64,000 nt of DNA, taken from positions 1 through 64,000 of the forward strand of contig NZ_JANJGU010000012.1 of assembly GCF_024626525.1 (NCBI RefSeq), read 5' to 3'. A model generated the notes under the pieces. It made no database searches and was not told where the DNA came from. It worked only from the letters and a program-made list of their open reading frames with translations. Each line of letters begins with the position of its first letter. Positions within the stretch are counted from its first letter, which is position 1. The stretch comes from Lederbergia panacisoli (lineage in GTDB: Bacteria > Bacillota > Bacilli > Bacillales > Bacillaceae_C). This document shows, one piece after another, positions 18,190 to 26,769 of the stretch. Position numbers and translations under genes: made by a program.

Positions 18190-18872
18190 TACTTAAACAT
18201 TTGTTTAATTTTCTCTACCTTTTTTTGTTCTATCTGCTTCATAAAACTATTATCCTCCCTCACTCCGGAGCCGAAATGGATTTCAGTTGGACGAATATCA
18301 TCGTAAAATTCCTTAAATGTTTCAACGCGAAGACCATACCCAGGCATAATGTTAAGATGGGTATTTTCCGCTAGTTCCATGAGGCGTTTGATCGTTGGAA
18401 CAGACTCTGTAGCAGGCTTTCTTCCTCCTGCTGTAAGAATCCTTTTCACTTGTTTGAATTGGGTCAACACTTCCAATGTTTCTTCAAGATTCCGCGAAAA
18501 ATCACTGGCGCGATGAAATGTAACATCCAGTTCTTCCGCTTCGTTAAGAAGCCGCTTCATCACTTCAACATCTACTCGCCCATCTTCTGTAAGCGCACCG
18601 ATGACAATTCCATTAGTCCCCAACTTTCGAACCATTCGAATATCACGCACCATCGTATCCACCTCGGCAGGTTCGTAGAAAAAAGACTGGCTATGCGAGC
18701 GAATAATGACATTAATCGGAACGGTCGCAATCTCCAATGCCGATTCAATCAGCCCGAAGCTTGGCGTAAATCCTTCCTCTTTCATGCCAACACACAATTC
18801 AATACGATCCGCACCATATTCGCACGCCGCTTTTACATCTCGAATATGGGTAGCGATAATTTCTAAAATCAC
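18189..18872 (-). CDS. cutC: CutC family protein
   Basis: A 227-residue TIM-barrel protein of the CutC family, historically linked to copper tolerance though the biochemical role is unresolved. Family blocks seen are GADRIELCVGMKEEGFTPS, VTFHRASDFS, RILTAGG and NIMPGYGLR. The start is GTG at 18872, with AAAGGGGGAG at good spacing. The family often sits beside amino-sugar or glycan genes, which fits the neighbours here. Confidence 0.92.
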   Translation of the reverse strand: MILEIIATHIRDVKAACEYGADRIELCVGMKEEGFTPSFGLIESALEIATVPINVIIRSHSQSFFYEPAEVDTMVRDIRMVRKLGTNGIVIGALTEDGRVDVEVMKRLLNEAEELDVTFHRASDFSRNLEETLEVLTQFKQVKRILTAGGRKPATESVPTIKRLMELAENTHLNIMPGYGLRVETFKEFYDDIRPTEIHFGSGVREDNSFMKQIEQKKVEKIKQMFK

Positions 18873-18964
18873 GAGAGACTCCCCCTTTCAAATTCATTGT
18901 ACGTTATTTGCGGTTGATATTCGATTTTTAGAAAGAAGCAAGATTTTTATTGAGGAACTTCGTT

Positions 18965-19292
18965 GATTAATTAAGGAAGTTCCCGTTTGAATTGAATTGA
19001 GGATATTTGGACTTAATTGATGAAGTTTTAACGTAATTGATGAAACTTTGCCACTAGGTGAAATTTCAAATCTAATGAATGCAGTTCAACGTAAATTGGT
19101 AAAAGTCGACCCTTAATTGATGATAATCCGAACGTAATTGGTGGCAAGACTTGAGATCTGATTGATGAAAGTTTGATCTTAATTGATGAAGCTTTTGACC
19201 TAATTGGTGAAATTCAAGACTTAATTGATGGATTTTTAACTCAATTGGTGATTATTAAGACTTAATTGATGAAACTTTTATCCTATTTGATG
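18965..19292. repeat. Degenerate tandem array, 21-bp period (19.1 kb)
   Basis: About fifteen units of 20-21 bp with AATTGATGAAA or AATTGGTGAAA as the constant half. This is the reverse complement of the unit at 11.4 kb. It fills the gap between cutC and the SIS protein gene (18873-19296). No ORF. Confidence 0.85.
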
Positions 19293-19296
19293 AAAT

Positions 19297-20040
19297 TCAC
19301 AAACCCTTCGTCAATAACGGGATTCTAGCTTCATATTTCGACACCAACTCTTTATTGTGGTCATCGGACCCTTCAATATTGCCACTTAAAAAGATTGGCG
19401 GTTCGAATCCAGCCTCTGCCATTAAGGCAATCGCTTCCGCAAAAATAGCATTCAAAATAGCGGCGCCTACTACGGTCGAAGTTGGTGAAAAGGGCACCTC
19501 CACTTTTTCATGGGTCAAAACAGCATCGCCAATCGGAGAGTGATTATCAATTGCTAGATCAACCGCGTCGTACAAGCGTTTTCCTGATTCGTGGCGTGAA
19601 GTCTGACTATTGGAGTATTCAAATGAGGTGATCCCAATGACAAAAGCCCCCTTTTCCTTCGCAATTAAAGCGGCATCAACCGGGACTGGATTTCTGCCTG
19701 ATGTCGATAGGACGATCATGACATCATGATCTCGAATATCCTGACCATCCATAAAAGAATGGGCATAATGATTTTTTCGCTCCAGCTGTGATGATAGCAT
19801 GGCCCCTTCGTGCAGCATGAGCAGTTCATGGAAAATCGGCTTGATTGGGACCAATCCGCCCGCTCTGTAAAAAACTTCCTCCGTTAAAATATGAGAATGT
19901 CCACAGCCAAAAAGCTGCACGATCCCGCCTTTTTCAATAGCCGTTGCAATGTTAGAAGCCGCTTCTTTCATCTTTCCGCGTTCAGAGTCTAAGACTACCA
20001 TGAATTTTTCATTAATTTTACCAAAATAAGCATCAATCAT
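19297..20040 (-). CDS. SIS domain protein (UPF0309-like)
   Basis: A 247-residue sugar-isomerase-fold protein. Phosphosugar-binding signatures are GGIVQLFGCGHSHILTEE and VLSTSGRNPVPVDAAL; the former resembles the MurQ/GmhA group. The ATG at 20040 has TTGGAGGAAAGACGA upstream and overlaps the end of the creatininase-like gene, implying translational coupling. It is the last gene of the PTS operon; a likely role is isomerisation of, or lyase action on, a phosphorylated amino sugar, but this is inference. Confidence 0.85.
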   Translation of the reverse strand: MIDAYFGKINEKFMVVLDSERGKMKEAASNIATAIEKGGIVQLFGCGHSHILTEEVFYRAGGLVPIKPIFHELLMLHEGAMLSSQLERKNHYAHSFMDGQDIRDHDVMIVLSTSGRNPVPVDAALIAKEKGAFVIGITSFEYSNSQTSRHESGKRLYDAVDLAIDNHSPIGDAVLTHEKVEVPFSPTSTVVGAAILNAIFAEAIALMAEAGFEPPIFLSGNIEGSDDHNKELVSKYEARIPLLTKGL

Positions 20041-20770
20041 TCGTCTTTCCTCCAATCAACATGTCGACCATTTTTTCCAAAGCCGTCTCAACAATTTTCC
20101 GTCCTTTTTCCTTTGTTGCAAGCGTCGCATCTCCTAGCACCGCACTTTTTGTAAAAGTTTCCCACGGTGTCGGAGTAAAATCCGCCGCCTCCCCAATCGT
20201 TGGAACATCATTCAGGGCTCGTTCCATATCTACAAACTCCTCAGCCAAATAAAGCATAATGCTTGTCTCAATTTCGCAAGCATGAAAATAAGTACCATGG
20301 ACTGATTTCGTCTCACGAATATCTTTTACAACTGCATTCATCCCTGGATAGAAAAAATAAAACACTTTAAATTCAGGAATCTCGTCATATAAAACCCTCG
20401 CTGCTTCTTTTAACGCCACTTGATTTCCGAGATGACCATTCACCATCGCCCAAGTTCTGAAGCCCTGATCATAAAGACTTCTACCTATATCAACTAAAAA
20501 AGAAATCAATGAATCATTGGAAATATTGATGCTCCCCGGAAAATTCCGTAAGCTCCACACTTGCCCATACGGAAGGCTCGGCATTACAAACGCACCAACT
20601 TTTTCAGCAAGCAGTGTCGATAACCTTTCCGCTAAAATCGTATCCGTACTAAGGGGGAGATGAGGACCATGTGCTTCCACTGCACCTATCGGCAAAATGG
20701 CAATGTTCGATTGTAAGATTTTATCCTTCACTTCATATGAATTTTCCATCTCAAATTTCACAAATCTCAC
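20033..20770 (-). CDS. Creatininase family amidohydrolase
   Basis: A 245-residue creatininase/creatinine-amidohydrolase-fold protein. Metal ligands are expected in PIGAVEAHGPHLPLSTD (Glu, His, Asp), NGHLGN (His) and HACEIETS (Glu). The start is GTG at 20770, one base before the upstream stop codon; another GTG at 20761 has slightly better spacing to AGGTGA. Members act on lactams, formamides or glycocyamidine-type bonds. Its place between a phosphotriesterase-like and an SIS gene under a PTS suggests a step on a phosphorylated amide-bearing sugar, not creatinine. Confidence 0.85.
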   Translation of the reverse strand: MRFVKFEMENSYEVKDKILQSNIAILPIGAVEAHGPHLPLSTDTILAERLSTLLAEKVGAFVMPSLPYGQVWSLRNFPGSINISNDSLISFLVDIGRSLYDQGFRTWAMVNGHLGNQVALKEAARVLYDEIPEFKVFYFFYPGMNAVVKDIRETKSVHGTYFHACEIETSIMLYLAEEFVDMERALNDVPTIGEAADFTPTPWETFTKSAVLGDATLATKEKGRKIVETALEKMVDMLIGGKTND

Positions 20771-21766
20771 CTACCCTTTGAACGTAAAACAATGTTTTGG
20801 ATTTTCCACAAAAAACAACTGAACTAATTTTTCACCGTCAAAACCTGCTTTATTGGCTTCGTCGATAAATCTCGGGACCCATTTTGCGATAATATATTCC
20901 AATCCTAAACCGTAGTCATAATGTTTATAATACGTTTTACGCGCTGTATCCCCACTCACCAAAATCTGTTTCTCATATCCTTTTTTAACGAGTTCCAAAA
21001 TGCACGATATCCTCGTGCTTTCGGGTGCATATTTCACCTTGGCGATTCCGTCGAAACATAAGTAACTCCCCATTGACGCAACTTTTTCATGGTAATAAGG
21101 ATCGGGATTTCGGTCCATATGTCCGAAACTGACATAGGATAGATCGATATTTTCACTTTTTAAAATGTCGATTTGTTCAAGCGCCATCGTTCCCACTTCC
21201 GTATGCGAATGGATGGGTGCCTTCGTTTCATGATGGGCCCTCGCAATCGCGCGAATCGTTTTTTCCTCAAGAGGGGTAATCCGGTTATAAGCAGTTCCAA
21301 ATTTCACTTGCCCCCCCTTAAACTTTGTACCTTCGAGACCTTCCTCCACTTCCCTCACCACGTACTCAGTCAAATCATTAATTTGAGACCCGTCTATCCA
21401 ATCTTTGTACGTATGAAAATTCCCGCCGATGACCTCATGAAGGTGAGGAGTGATCGCTGCATCCCATAAGAAACTTTTATTAAAACCAGCAGTCCCGATA
21501 ATATGAATGCCTGCTTCTGTTGCAATATCTGCGACCGCTTGAACATCGCGCCCATAATCTACCGCGGTTGCGTCTACAATTGCTTGCCCGCCATGGCTTG
21601 TAAAATCGAGAACGTCTTTCAATGACGCTTCTTTATCATCCAAAAGCAAATCATCTTCCCCTTTTTCCACCCAAAAAGGCGGCCGGCAAACAATATGTTC
21701 GTGAGAATAAGTGAATCCTAATTCGGAAGGCTCAATGTCTCCATGGAATGTACGAATAAAACTCAT
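20771..21766 (-). CDS. Phosphotriesterase-family metal hydrolase
   Basis: A 331-residue amidohydrolase-superfamily protein of the phosphotriesterase homology (PHP/PTE) branch. The metal motif is in LGFTYSHEHIVCRPPFW; further ligand-bearing strands are PIHSHTEVGTMALEQ, SFGHMDRNPD and ILVSGDTARKTYY (final Asp). The ATG at 21766 follows AGAGGTGACAACG. Family members next to sugar transporters act as lactonases or phosphosugar hydrolases. It abuts the creatininase-like gene without a gap. Confidence 0.88.
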   Translation of the reverse strand: MSFIRTFHGDIEPSELGFTYSHEHIVCRPPFWVEKGEDDLLLDDKEASLKDVLDFTSHGGQAIVDATAVDYGRDVQAVADIATEAGIHIIGTAGFNKSFLWDAAITPHLHEVIGGNFHTYKDWIDGSQINDLTEYVVREVEEGLEGTKFKGGQVKFGTAYNRITPLEEKTIRAIARAHHETKAPIHSHTEVGTMALEQIDILKSENIDLSYVSFGHMDRNPDPYYHEKVASMGSYLCFDGIAKVKYAPESTRISCILELVKKGYEKQILVSGDTARKTYYKHYDYGLGLEYIIAKWVPRFIDEANKAGFDGEKLVQLFFVENPKHCFTFKG

Positions 21767-21844
21767 CGTTGTCACCTCTAGGTTAATGTTTTATGGAAAA
21801 GCACAAGCGCCCTTGCTAGTCGATAGACCCTAGCCTAGACATTT

Positions 21845-21907
21845 AAAAAGGTCAGTTTCCCGACCTTTTTATATCCCATGTAAAAAGGCGGTTACCCGAC
21901 CTTTTTG
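21845..21907. terminator. Two tandem hairpins between IIC and the hydrolase genes
   Basis: AAAAAGGTC (21845-21853) pairs with GACCTTTTT (21862-21870), and a second similar stem AAAAAGG...CCTTTTT follows at about 21892-21907. Both can terminate in either direction. They lie inside the operon, so the downstream catabolic genes may be expressed at a lower level or from another promoter. The 50 bp before them (GGAAAAGCACAAGCGCCC) resembles a short repeat common in Bacillus intergenic DNA. Confidence 0.65.
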
Positions 21908-21921
21908 GAATCATTTTTTTA

Positions 21922-23217
21922 TTAAAACAACACTGCGGCAAGTGCTCTTATGATTGGTCCCAACACAAACATGTCAGAGTCTGCAGCCCACATTGCCGTA
22001 TCAGGAATCGTATTTGGCAATAACATTTTTACCGTAATGTACTGACCCCAAGCTACAACCGTTGAAGTGATAAATCCTCCTAACAGCGCACCTCTTACTC
22101 CACCAGTTGCATTTCCGAAAACACCAGCCGTTGCACCGTGAAAGAATAATACAATCATCGTCGGTACAAACACATATGCGACTGTATTTCCAATAACGAT
22201 CAGCCATAATAAAGCACCGATAAAACCACCTAAAAATCCAAGCACAACCGCGTTAGGTGCAAATGGAAAGACGACTGGACAATCGAGCGCAGGCTTCGCG
22301 CCAGGAACAATTTTTGTTGCGATCCCATTAAACGCCGGAACAATTTCCCCAATAAACATCCGAACTCCCATCAAGACAACAGCGATTCCACCAGCAAATG
22401 TAAAGGACTGAATAATCGAGTAAATCATGAAGTTCTGGTCACCCGCTGAAGCTACAAGCTCCGCGGCCCCGGGTGTATTTTTAAAAGAAATAATGATAGC
22501 TCCAACGAGGAAGAGGATTCCCATTGTTAAAGCGGTGATAACGTTTGAATCTCTTAAAAATTCCAGTCCTTTCGGCAATTTGATTTTCTCGGAATCATTT
22601 TCTTTATTTCCAAGTATTTTTCCGAGCCATGCCCCAAGTAGTGCCACGGAAGCTGAAGTATGGCCAAGCGCGATGTTGTCATTACCCATTATTTTTCTCA
22701 TAATCGGCTGGGTAAGGGCCGGTTGGAACGTCCAATAAATCCCCATAATGATCGATAAAAAGATGACCAATTTCCAAAATGAAACGTCACCTGCCGTTTG
22801 AACTACAATTCCAGCAAAAATTGTCGTTGTCCAGAACATCATATGACCGGTTAGGTAGATATATTTAAATCTCGTAAATCTCGCAAGCAGAACGTTAATC
22901 AAAAACCCAAGTGTCATCGCTAATGTGACCGCACTTCCAAATTTCCCATTAAATTTATCCTGCCCCATAAAGTCACTTAACGTCTCACCTTGGAGATTAA
23001 ATACCTCTTTCCACAACGGTTCAAAAACCGTTAGAGCGCCGACAATAATATTGGCGCCTGCACTAATAATCAAAAAGCCGATGATAGCTTTGATCGTTCC
23101 GCTAATGACTTGACTGGAATTCTTTTTTTGTAAAAGTAATCCAATCAGAACAATCAATCCTAACAAAATAGCCGGAGTTCCAAAAAAGTTAGTGGCAAGC
23201 CATTGAATTACTGCCAT
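21922..23217 (-). CDS. PTS transporter subunit IIC (SgaT/UlaA family)
   Basis: Membrane sugar channel of an ascorbate-type PTS, 431 residues with about ten hydrophobic spans. Characteristic segments are MAVIQWLATNFFGTPAILLG, GFLINVLLARFTRFKYIYLTGHMMFW and FPFAPNAVVLGFLGGF. GGGGTGAAG precedes the ATG. UlaA relatives take L-ascorbate, but the neighbouring enzymes are not those of ascorbate catabolism, so the substrate is probably different. It lies 19 bp downstream of IIB. Confidence 0.9.
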   Translation of the reverse strand: MAVIQWLATNFFGTPAILLGLIVLIGLLLQKKNSSQVISGTIKAIIGFLIISAGANIIVGALTVFEPLWKEVFNLQGETLSDFMGQDKFNGKFGSAVTLAMTLGFLINVLLARFTRFKYIYLTGHMMFWTTTIFAGIVVQTAGDVSFWKLVIFLSIIMGIYWTFQPALTQPIMRKIMGNDNIALGHTSASVALLGAWLGKILGNKENDSEKIKLPKGLEFLRDSNVITALTMGILFLVGAIIISFKNTPGAAELVASAGDQNFMIYSIIQSFTFAGGIAVVLMGVRMFIGEIVPAFNGIATKIVPGAKPALDCPVVFPFAPNAVVLGFLGGFIGALLWLIVIGNTVAYVFVPTMIVLFFHGATAGVFGNATGGVRGALLGGFITSTVVAWGQYITVKMLLPNTIPDTAMWAADSDMFVLGPIIRALAAVLF

Positions 23218-23236
23218 CGATACTTCACCCCACTAA

Positions 23237-23503
23237 TTATTGTAAATTCTCTTCTAAAGCACCTTTGATTTCACCCTGGTCAAAATAATTATTCACTATG
23301 ATGATTTTAGCGTCCGTCCCTCCCAAAGATTGTGCCAGCTCATTGCTCGTCACAATATAATCCGCAGCCATTCCCGATGCCGAAGAAACGTCCATATGCT
23401 CAACATCCGCGCTAACACCCATTTCACGCAAAACCGTTTCCACATTCATGCGTAAAATCAAACTTGTCCCTTGTCCCAACCCACACACACATAAAATTTT
23501 CAT
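23237..23503 (-). CDS. PTS subunit IIB (SgaB/UlaB type)
   Basis: An 88-residue phosphocarrier. The P-loop MKILCVCGLGQGTS carries the phosphorylated Cys (C7) followed by GLGQGTS, as in UlaB and lactose-type IIB proteins. AAGGAGTGGATTTTC precedes the ATG. It is separated from the IIA gene, transcribed in the same direction, by the 1.2-kb 51-bp array. Confidence 0.9.
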   Translation of the reverse strand: MKILCVCGLGQGTSLILRMNVETVLREMGVSADVEHMDVSSASGMAADYIVTSNELAQSLGGTDAKIIIVNNYFDQGEIKGALEENLQ

Positions 23504-23559
23504 GAAAATCCACTCCTTTTTTTTATTAATAGTACGCTACGACTCGATTGGATCCCTAT

Positions 23560-24735
23560 CGAGACTGAAACTACTGAAAAAACCGGATTTGTGTCTCGAT
23601 TCGAGCACGATAGAGACTGTAATCATGGTAAAATCGGATTTGCGATTCGATTCAAGCCCAATCGCAACGGAAACTACGGGAAAACTGGGTTTACGGTGCG
23701 ATTCAAGCCCAATCGCAACGGAAACTACGGGAAAACCGGATTTGCGGGGCGATTCAAGCCCGATCGCAACGGAAACTACGGAAAAACTGGATTTGCGGGG
23801 CGATTCAAGCCCAATCGCAACGGAAACTACGGGAAAACCGGATTTGCGGGGCGATTCAAGCCCGATCGCAACGGAAACTACGGAAAAACTGGATTTGCGG
23901 GGCGATTCAAGCCCAATCGCAACGGAAACTACGGGAAAACCGGATTTGCGGGGCGATTCAAGCCCGATCGCAACGGAAACTACGGAAAAACTGGATTTGC
24001 GGGGCGATTCAAGCCCAATCGCAACGGAAACTACGGGAAAACCGGATTTGCGGGGCGATTCAAGCCCGATCGCAACGGAAACTACGGAAAAACTGGATTT
24101 GCGGGGCGATTCAAGCCCAATCGCAACGGAAACTACGGAAAAACTGGATTTGCGGGGCGATTCAAGCCCGATCGCAACGGAAACTACGGGAAAACTGGGT
24201 TTGCGGTGCGATTCAAGCCCAATCGCAACGGAAACTATGGGAAAACCGGATTTGCGGGGCGATTCAAGCCCGATCGCAACGGAAACTACGGGAAAACCAG
24301 ATTTGCGCGGCGATTCAAGCCCAATCGCAACGGAAACTACGGGAAAACTGGATTTGCGGGGCGATTCAAGCCCGATCGCAACGGAAACTACGGGAAAACT
24401 GGATTTACGGTGCGATTCAAGCCCAATCGCAACGGAAACTATGGAAAAACTGGATTTACGGGGCGATTCAAGCCCGATCGCAACGGAAACTATGGGAAAA
24501 CCGGATTTGCGGGGCGATTCAAGCCCAATCGCAACGGAAACTACGGGAAAACCGGATCTGCGGGGCGATTCGAGCCCAATCGCAACGGAAACTACGGGAA
24601 AACCGGATCTGCGGGGCGATTCAAGCCCAATCGCAACGGAAACTACGGGAAAACCAGATTTGCGGGGCGATTCGAGCCCGATCGCAACGGAAACTACGGG
24701 AAAACCAGATTTGCGGTGCGATTCACCCCTGATCA
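23560..24735. repeat. 51-bp tandem array (21 exact-phase units) inside the PTS gene set
   Basis: Between 23671 and 24691 the block AAACTACGGG recurs with exactly 51-bp phase (1020 bp = 20 periods, no net indel), giving 21 units plus two degenerate ones at the 5' side. The unit contains CGATTCAAGCCC, AATCGCAACGG, AAACTACGGG, AAAACCGG and ATTTGCGGGG. Two variants (AATCGC...GGGAAAACC and GATCGC...GGAAAAACT) mostly alternate over the first dozen units, giving a 102-bp higher-order repeat. It is stop-free in two plus frames and one minus frame because 51 is a multiple of 3. It lacks ribosome binding sites, so I treat it as non-coding. Confidence 0.93.
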
Positions 24736-24832
24736 AGACTGGACTTGCTAAAAAGTAGCATTCAAGACCGATTCAAAGGAAAACCAAGCTTCAATCCCGT
24801 ATTACCCTAAAATCATTCTCCATATTTCCCCA

Positions 24833-25264
24833 TCACTCAATCAAACCCCTAATACTTTCATACGAAGTAGCCGCCTTCAATTGCTCCACCGCTTCTTTAT
24901 TCCCTAGCAAATTCATTAACTTTTTCAACACTTTCAAATGCTCTTCACTATCCGAAGCGCCTAAAGCAAAAACAAGTTTTACTGGATCATTTGGTGTGCT
25001 TCCGAATGGAATTGGCGTTTCTAGTTTTATCATGGAAATACATGCTTCTAGAACTCCGTCTTCAGGTCTTGCATGCGGCATCGCAATTTGAGGGGCGATT
25101 ACAATATAAGGACCGTTTTTTTCAAAGGATTCTACCATCGCTTCGACATAACGTTTTTCGACATATCCATTGTCTGCCAAAAGATTTCCTGCTATTCGAA
25201 TTGCTTTTTCTGGAGTGGTTGCCTGAACGTTAAATGCGGTTATGTTCTCTTCAATAAACTTCAT
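24833..25264 (-). CDS. PTS subunit IIA (fructose/mannitol/ascorbate type)
   Basis: A 143-residue phosphocarrier that passes phosphate from HPr to IIB. The active His is H64 in IAMPHARPEDG. The start at 25264 has AAGGAGTGCCAAA upstream; an upstream extension of 22 codons in frame lacks a properly spaced site. Its ATG overlaps the stop codon of a 68-codon ORF upstream (ATGA), indicating coupled translation. It should be the first PTS component of the operon. Confidence 0.9.
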   Translation of the reverse strand: MKFIEENITAFNVQATTPEKAIRIAGNLLADNGYVEKRYVEAMVESFEKNGPYIVIAPQIAMPHARPEDGVLEACISMIKLETPIPFGSTPNDPVKLVFALGASDSEEHLKVLKKLMNLLGNKEAVEQLKAATSYESIRGLIE

Positions 25265-25467
25265 TTTGGCACTCCTTGTTCTTTGTTTATTGTTTGTAGT
25301 ATGAACCATACCTCCTTTACCGATTCCCAAACTTTCATATTAATATCCATTACAAATAATATGCTCGTTCTATTAGAATCAGACTTGTTCATATAAGAAA
25401 TGTGGCGTTCGCTATTTTTCAAACCTTCCACGTTTCCAATATCTTCAAGAAAAATTAATGCTTGCAT
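25261..25467 (-). CDS. Small ORF coupled to PTS IIA, possible gene remnant
   Basis: A 68-residue reading frame that I do not recognise. Its TGA overlaps the IIA start as ATGA, a typical sign of operon partners. There is no ribosome binding site before its ATG and an in-frame stop lies four codons upstream, next to the T-box promoter on the other strand. It may be the 3' remnant of a longer first gene, for example a regulator, truncated when the divergent transcription unit arrived. Confidence that it is expressed is low. Confidence 0.35.
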   Translation of the reverse strand: MQALIFLEDIGNVEGLKNSERHISYMNKSDSNRTSILFVMDINMKVWESVKEVWFILQTINKEQGVPK

Positions 25468-25490
25468 TTTTTTTCAGCCCGGCTTATAAT
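25462..25490 (+). promoter_or_regulatory. Promoter of the T-box / SAM hydrolase / ECF operon
   Basis: TTGCAT (25462-25467) and a perfect TATAAT (25485-25490) with a 17-bp spacer, about 30 bp before the T-box leader structure begins. Confidence 0.8.
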
Positions 25491-25519
25491 CAATTTCAAT
25501 CACATATGCTTTACCTTTT

Positions 25520-25827
25520 TTAAAGACGATGAAGAGAAAAAGTAGGATTATTGGTTTTACACAGAGAGCTTCGGTAGCTGAAAAGAAGCAAAAATCACGA
25601 TCTGAACAATGGCCTCCGAGTTGCGAGCTGAACGTCCGGTTGCGGATTAGTAGGTGGCGTCGAGATTTGGTACTCGTTATCAATACCACAGTATTACGAG
25701 CAAAGATTTATTTATGCTCCAGTACTTGCAGAGGCTGTTTTGTGTGAACAAACGGCGAAATAAGGTGGTACCACGTGAATTCAACCACGTCCTTATCTTT
25801 TTTATAAAGATACGGGCGTGGTTTTTT
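25520..25827 (+). promoter_or_regulatory. T-box leader, probably methionine-responsive
   Basis: Stem I landmarks are GAAGAGAAAAAGTAGG, ACAGAGAGC and CTCCGAGTTGC. The T-box proper AATAAGGTGGTACCACG is at 25759-25775. The terminator stem follows: AACCACG (25783-25789) with CGTGGTT, then a T run ending about 25827. Uncharged tRNA would stabilise the antiterminator. In the specifier region CTGAACAATGGCC, AUG (25609-25611, Met) is the codon that fits the downstream genes; AAC, AAU or CAA cannot be excluded by eye. It controls the SAM hydrolase and ECF transporter genes. Confidence 0.9.
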
Positions 25828-25863
25828 GTTTTTCTAATTTTTTTACAGATGGAGGAATTTACA

Positions 25864-26721
25864 ATGACAAACAGTTTAGTAATCCAGACAGATTTCGGTT
25901 TAAGTGACGGTGCGGTTAGCGCTATGTACGGAGTGGCGACTTCTGTCGACCCGACACTTAGAATTTTTGACCTAACTCACGACATTCCGCAATATAATAT
26001 ATGGGAGGGCTCTTACCGCCTCTATCAAACTATTTCTTATTGGCCGGAAGGAACGGTATTCGTTTCAGTTGTCGATCCGGGGGTTGGTTCTGATCGCCGC
26101 AGCGTTGTTGCAAAAACAACTGAAAATCAATATATCGTTACCCCTGATAATGGAACGTTAACACATATAAGAGACGCGATTGGAATCCAAGAAGTAAGAA
26201 TCATCGACGAGACAGTCAACCGCCTGCCAAAATCAGGAGAGTCGTATACTTTCCACGGCCGTGACGTGTATGCCTATACTGGGGCAAGACTTGCATCTGG
26301 TGTCATCTCATTTGAAGAAGTAGGTCCAGAAGTTCCCGTCGAGTCGGTAGTAACACTTACAAAATTTAATCCGACAATCGACGAATCATCCGTCACAGGA
26401 AATATCGATATTTTAGATATTCGTTTCGGAAACCTATGGACGAATATCGATCGCACACTATTTTTACAATTAGCGGTGGAATATGGCGATAATTTTGAAG
26501 TCACCATTCAAAACGATACACGCCAAGTGTATAAAAACATCATGACATATGGTCGTTCCTTTGCTGATAGTCATTTAGGCGAACCGTTAATTTACGTAAA
26601 TTCGCTAGATAAACTTGGAATTGCCATTAACCAAGGCTCATTTGCAAAAGCATATCACATCGAAACCGGCGCAAATTGGAAAATAGCACTCCGCAAAGTG
26701 CCAAAAGTCATATATAATTAA
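25864..26721 (+). CDS. SAM hydrolase (SAM hydroxide adenosyltransferase, DUF62)
   Basis: A 285-residue protein of the family related to fluorinase and chlorinase, which splits S-adenosylmethionine into methionine and adenosine using activated water. Family blocks are LVIQTDFGLSDG (catalytic-site Asp), VFVSVVDPGVGS (second Asp), YIVTPDNGTL and YTFHGRDVYAYTGA. The ATG at 25864 follows GATGGAGGAATTTA. It is the first gene after a T-box leader and is followed by a complete ECF transporter, suggesting that it frees methionine from an imported SAM-like compound when methionine is short. Confidence 0.9.
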   Translation: MTNSLVIQTDFGLSDGAVSAMYGVATSVDPTLRIFDLTHDIPQYNIWEGSYRLYQTISYWPEGTVFVSVVDPGVGSDRRSVVAKTTENQYIVTPDNGTLTHIRDAIGIQEVRIIDETVNRLPKSGESYTFHGRDVYAYTGARLASGVISFEEVGPEVPVESVVTLTKFNPTIDESSVTGNIDILDIRFGNLWTNIDRTLFLQLAVEYGDNFEVTIQNDTRQVYKNIMTYGRSFADSHLGEPLIYVNSLDKLGIAINQGSFAKAYHIETGANWKIALRKVPKVIYN

Positions 26722-26769
26722 ATTTATATTATAAAAATTAAATTTTACAAAAAAGGGAGAAGGGTCAAT

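Noticed and set aside
23560-24735. CRISPR array
   Set aside because: There are no unique spacers between constant repeats: the whole 51-bp unit is repeated with point differences, and no cas genes are present.
23448-24758. Long ORFs (386-436 codons) in two plus frames and one minus frame across the 51-bp array, giving a 17-residue repeat protein
   Set aside because: The frames are open only because the 51-bp unit is a multiple of three and lacks stops. There is no ribosome binding site or signal peptide, variation is not concentrated at third positions, and the sister array at 58 kb has the same period but contains stops.
25474-25747. ORFs of 71-72 codons on both strands within the T-box leader
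   Set aside because: The region is explained by the T-box structure, and the ORFs have no binding sites or recognisable features.
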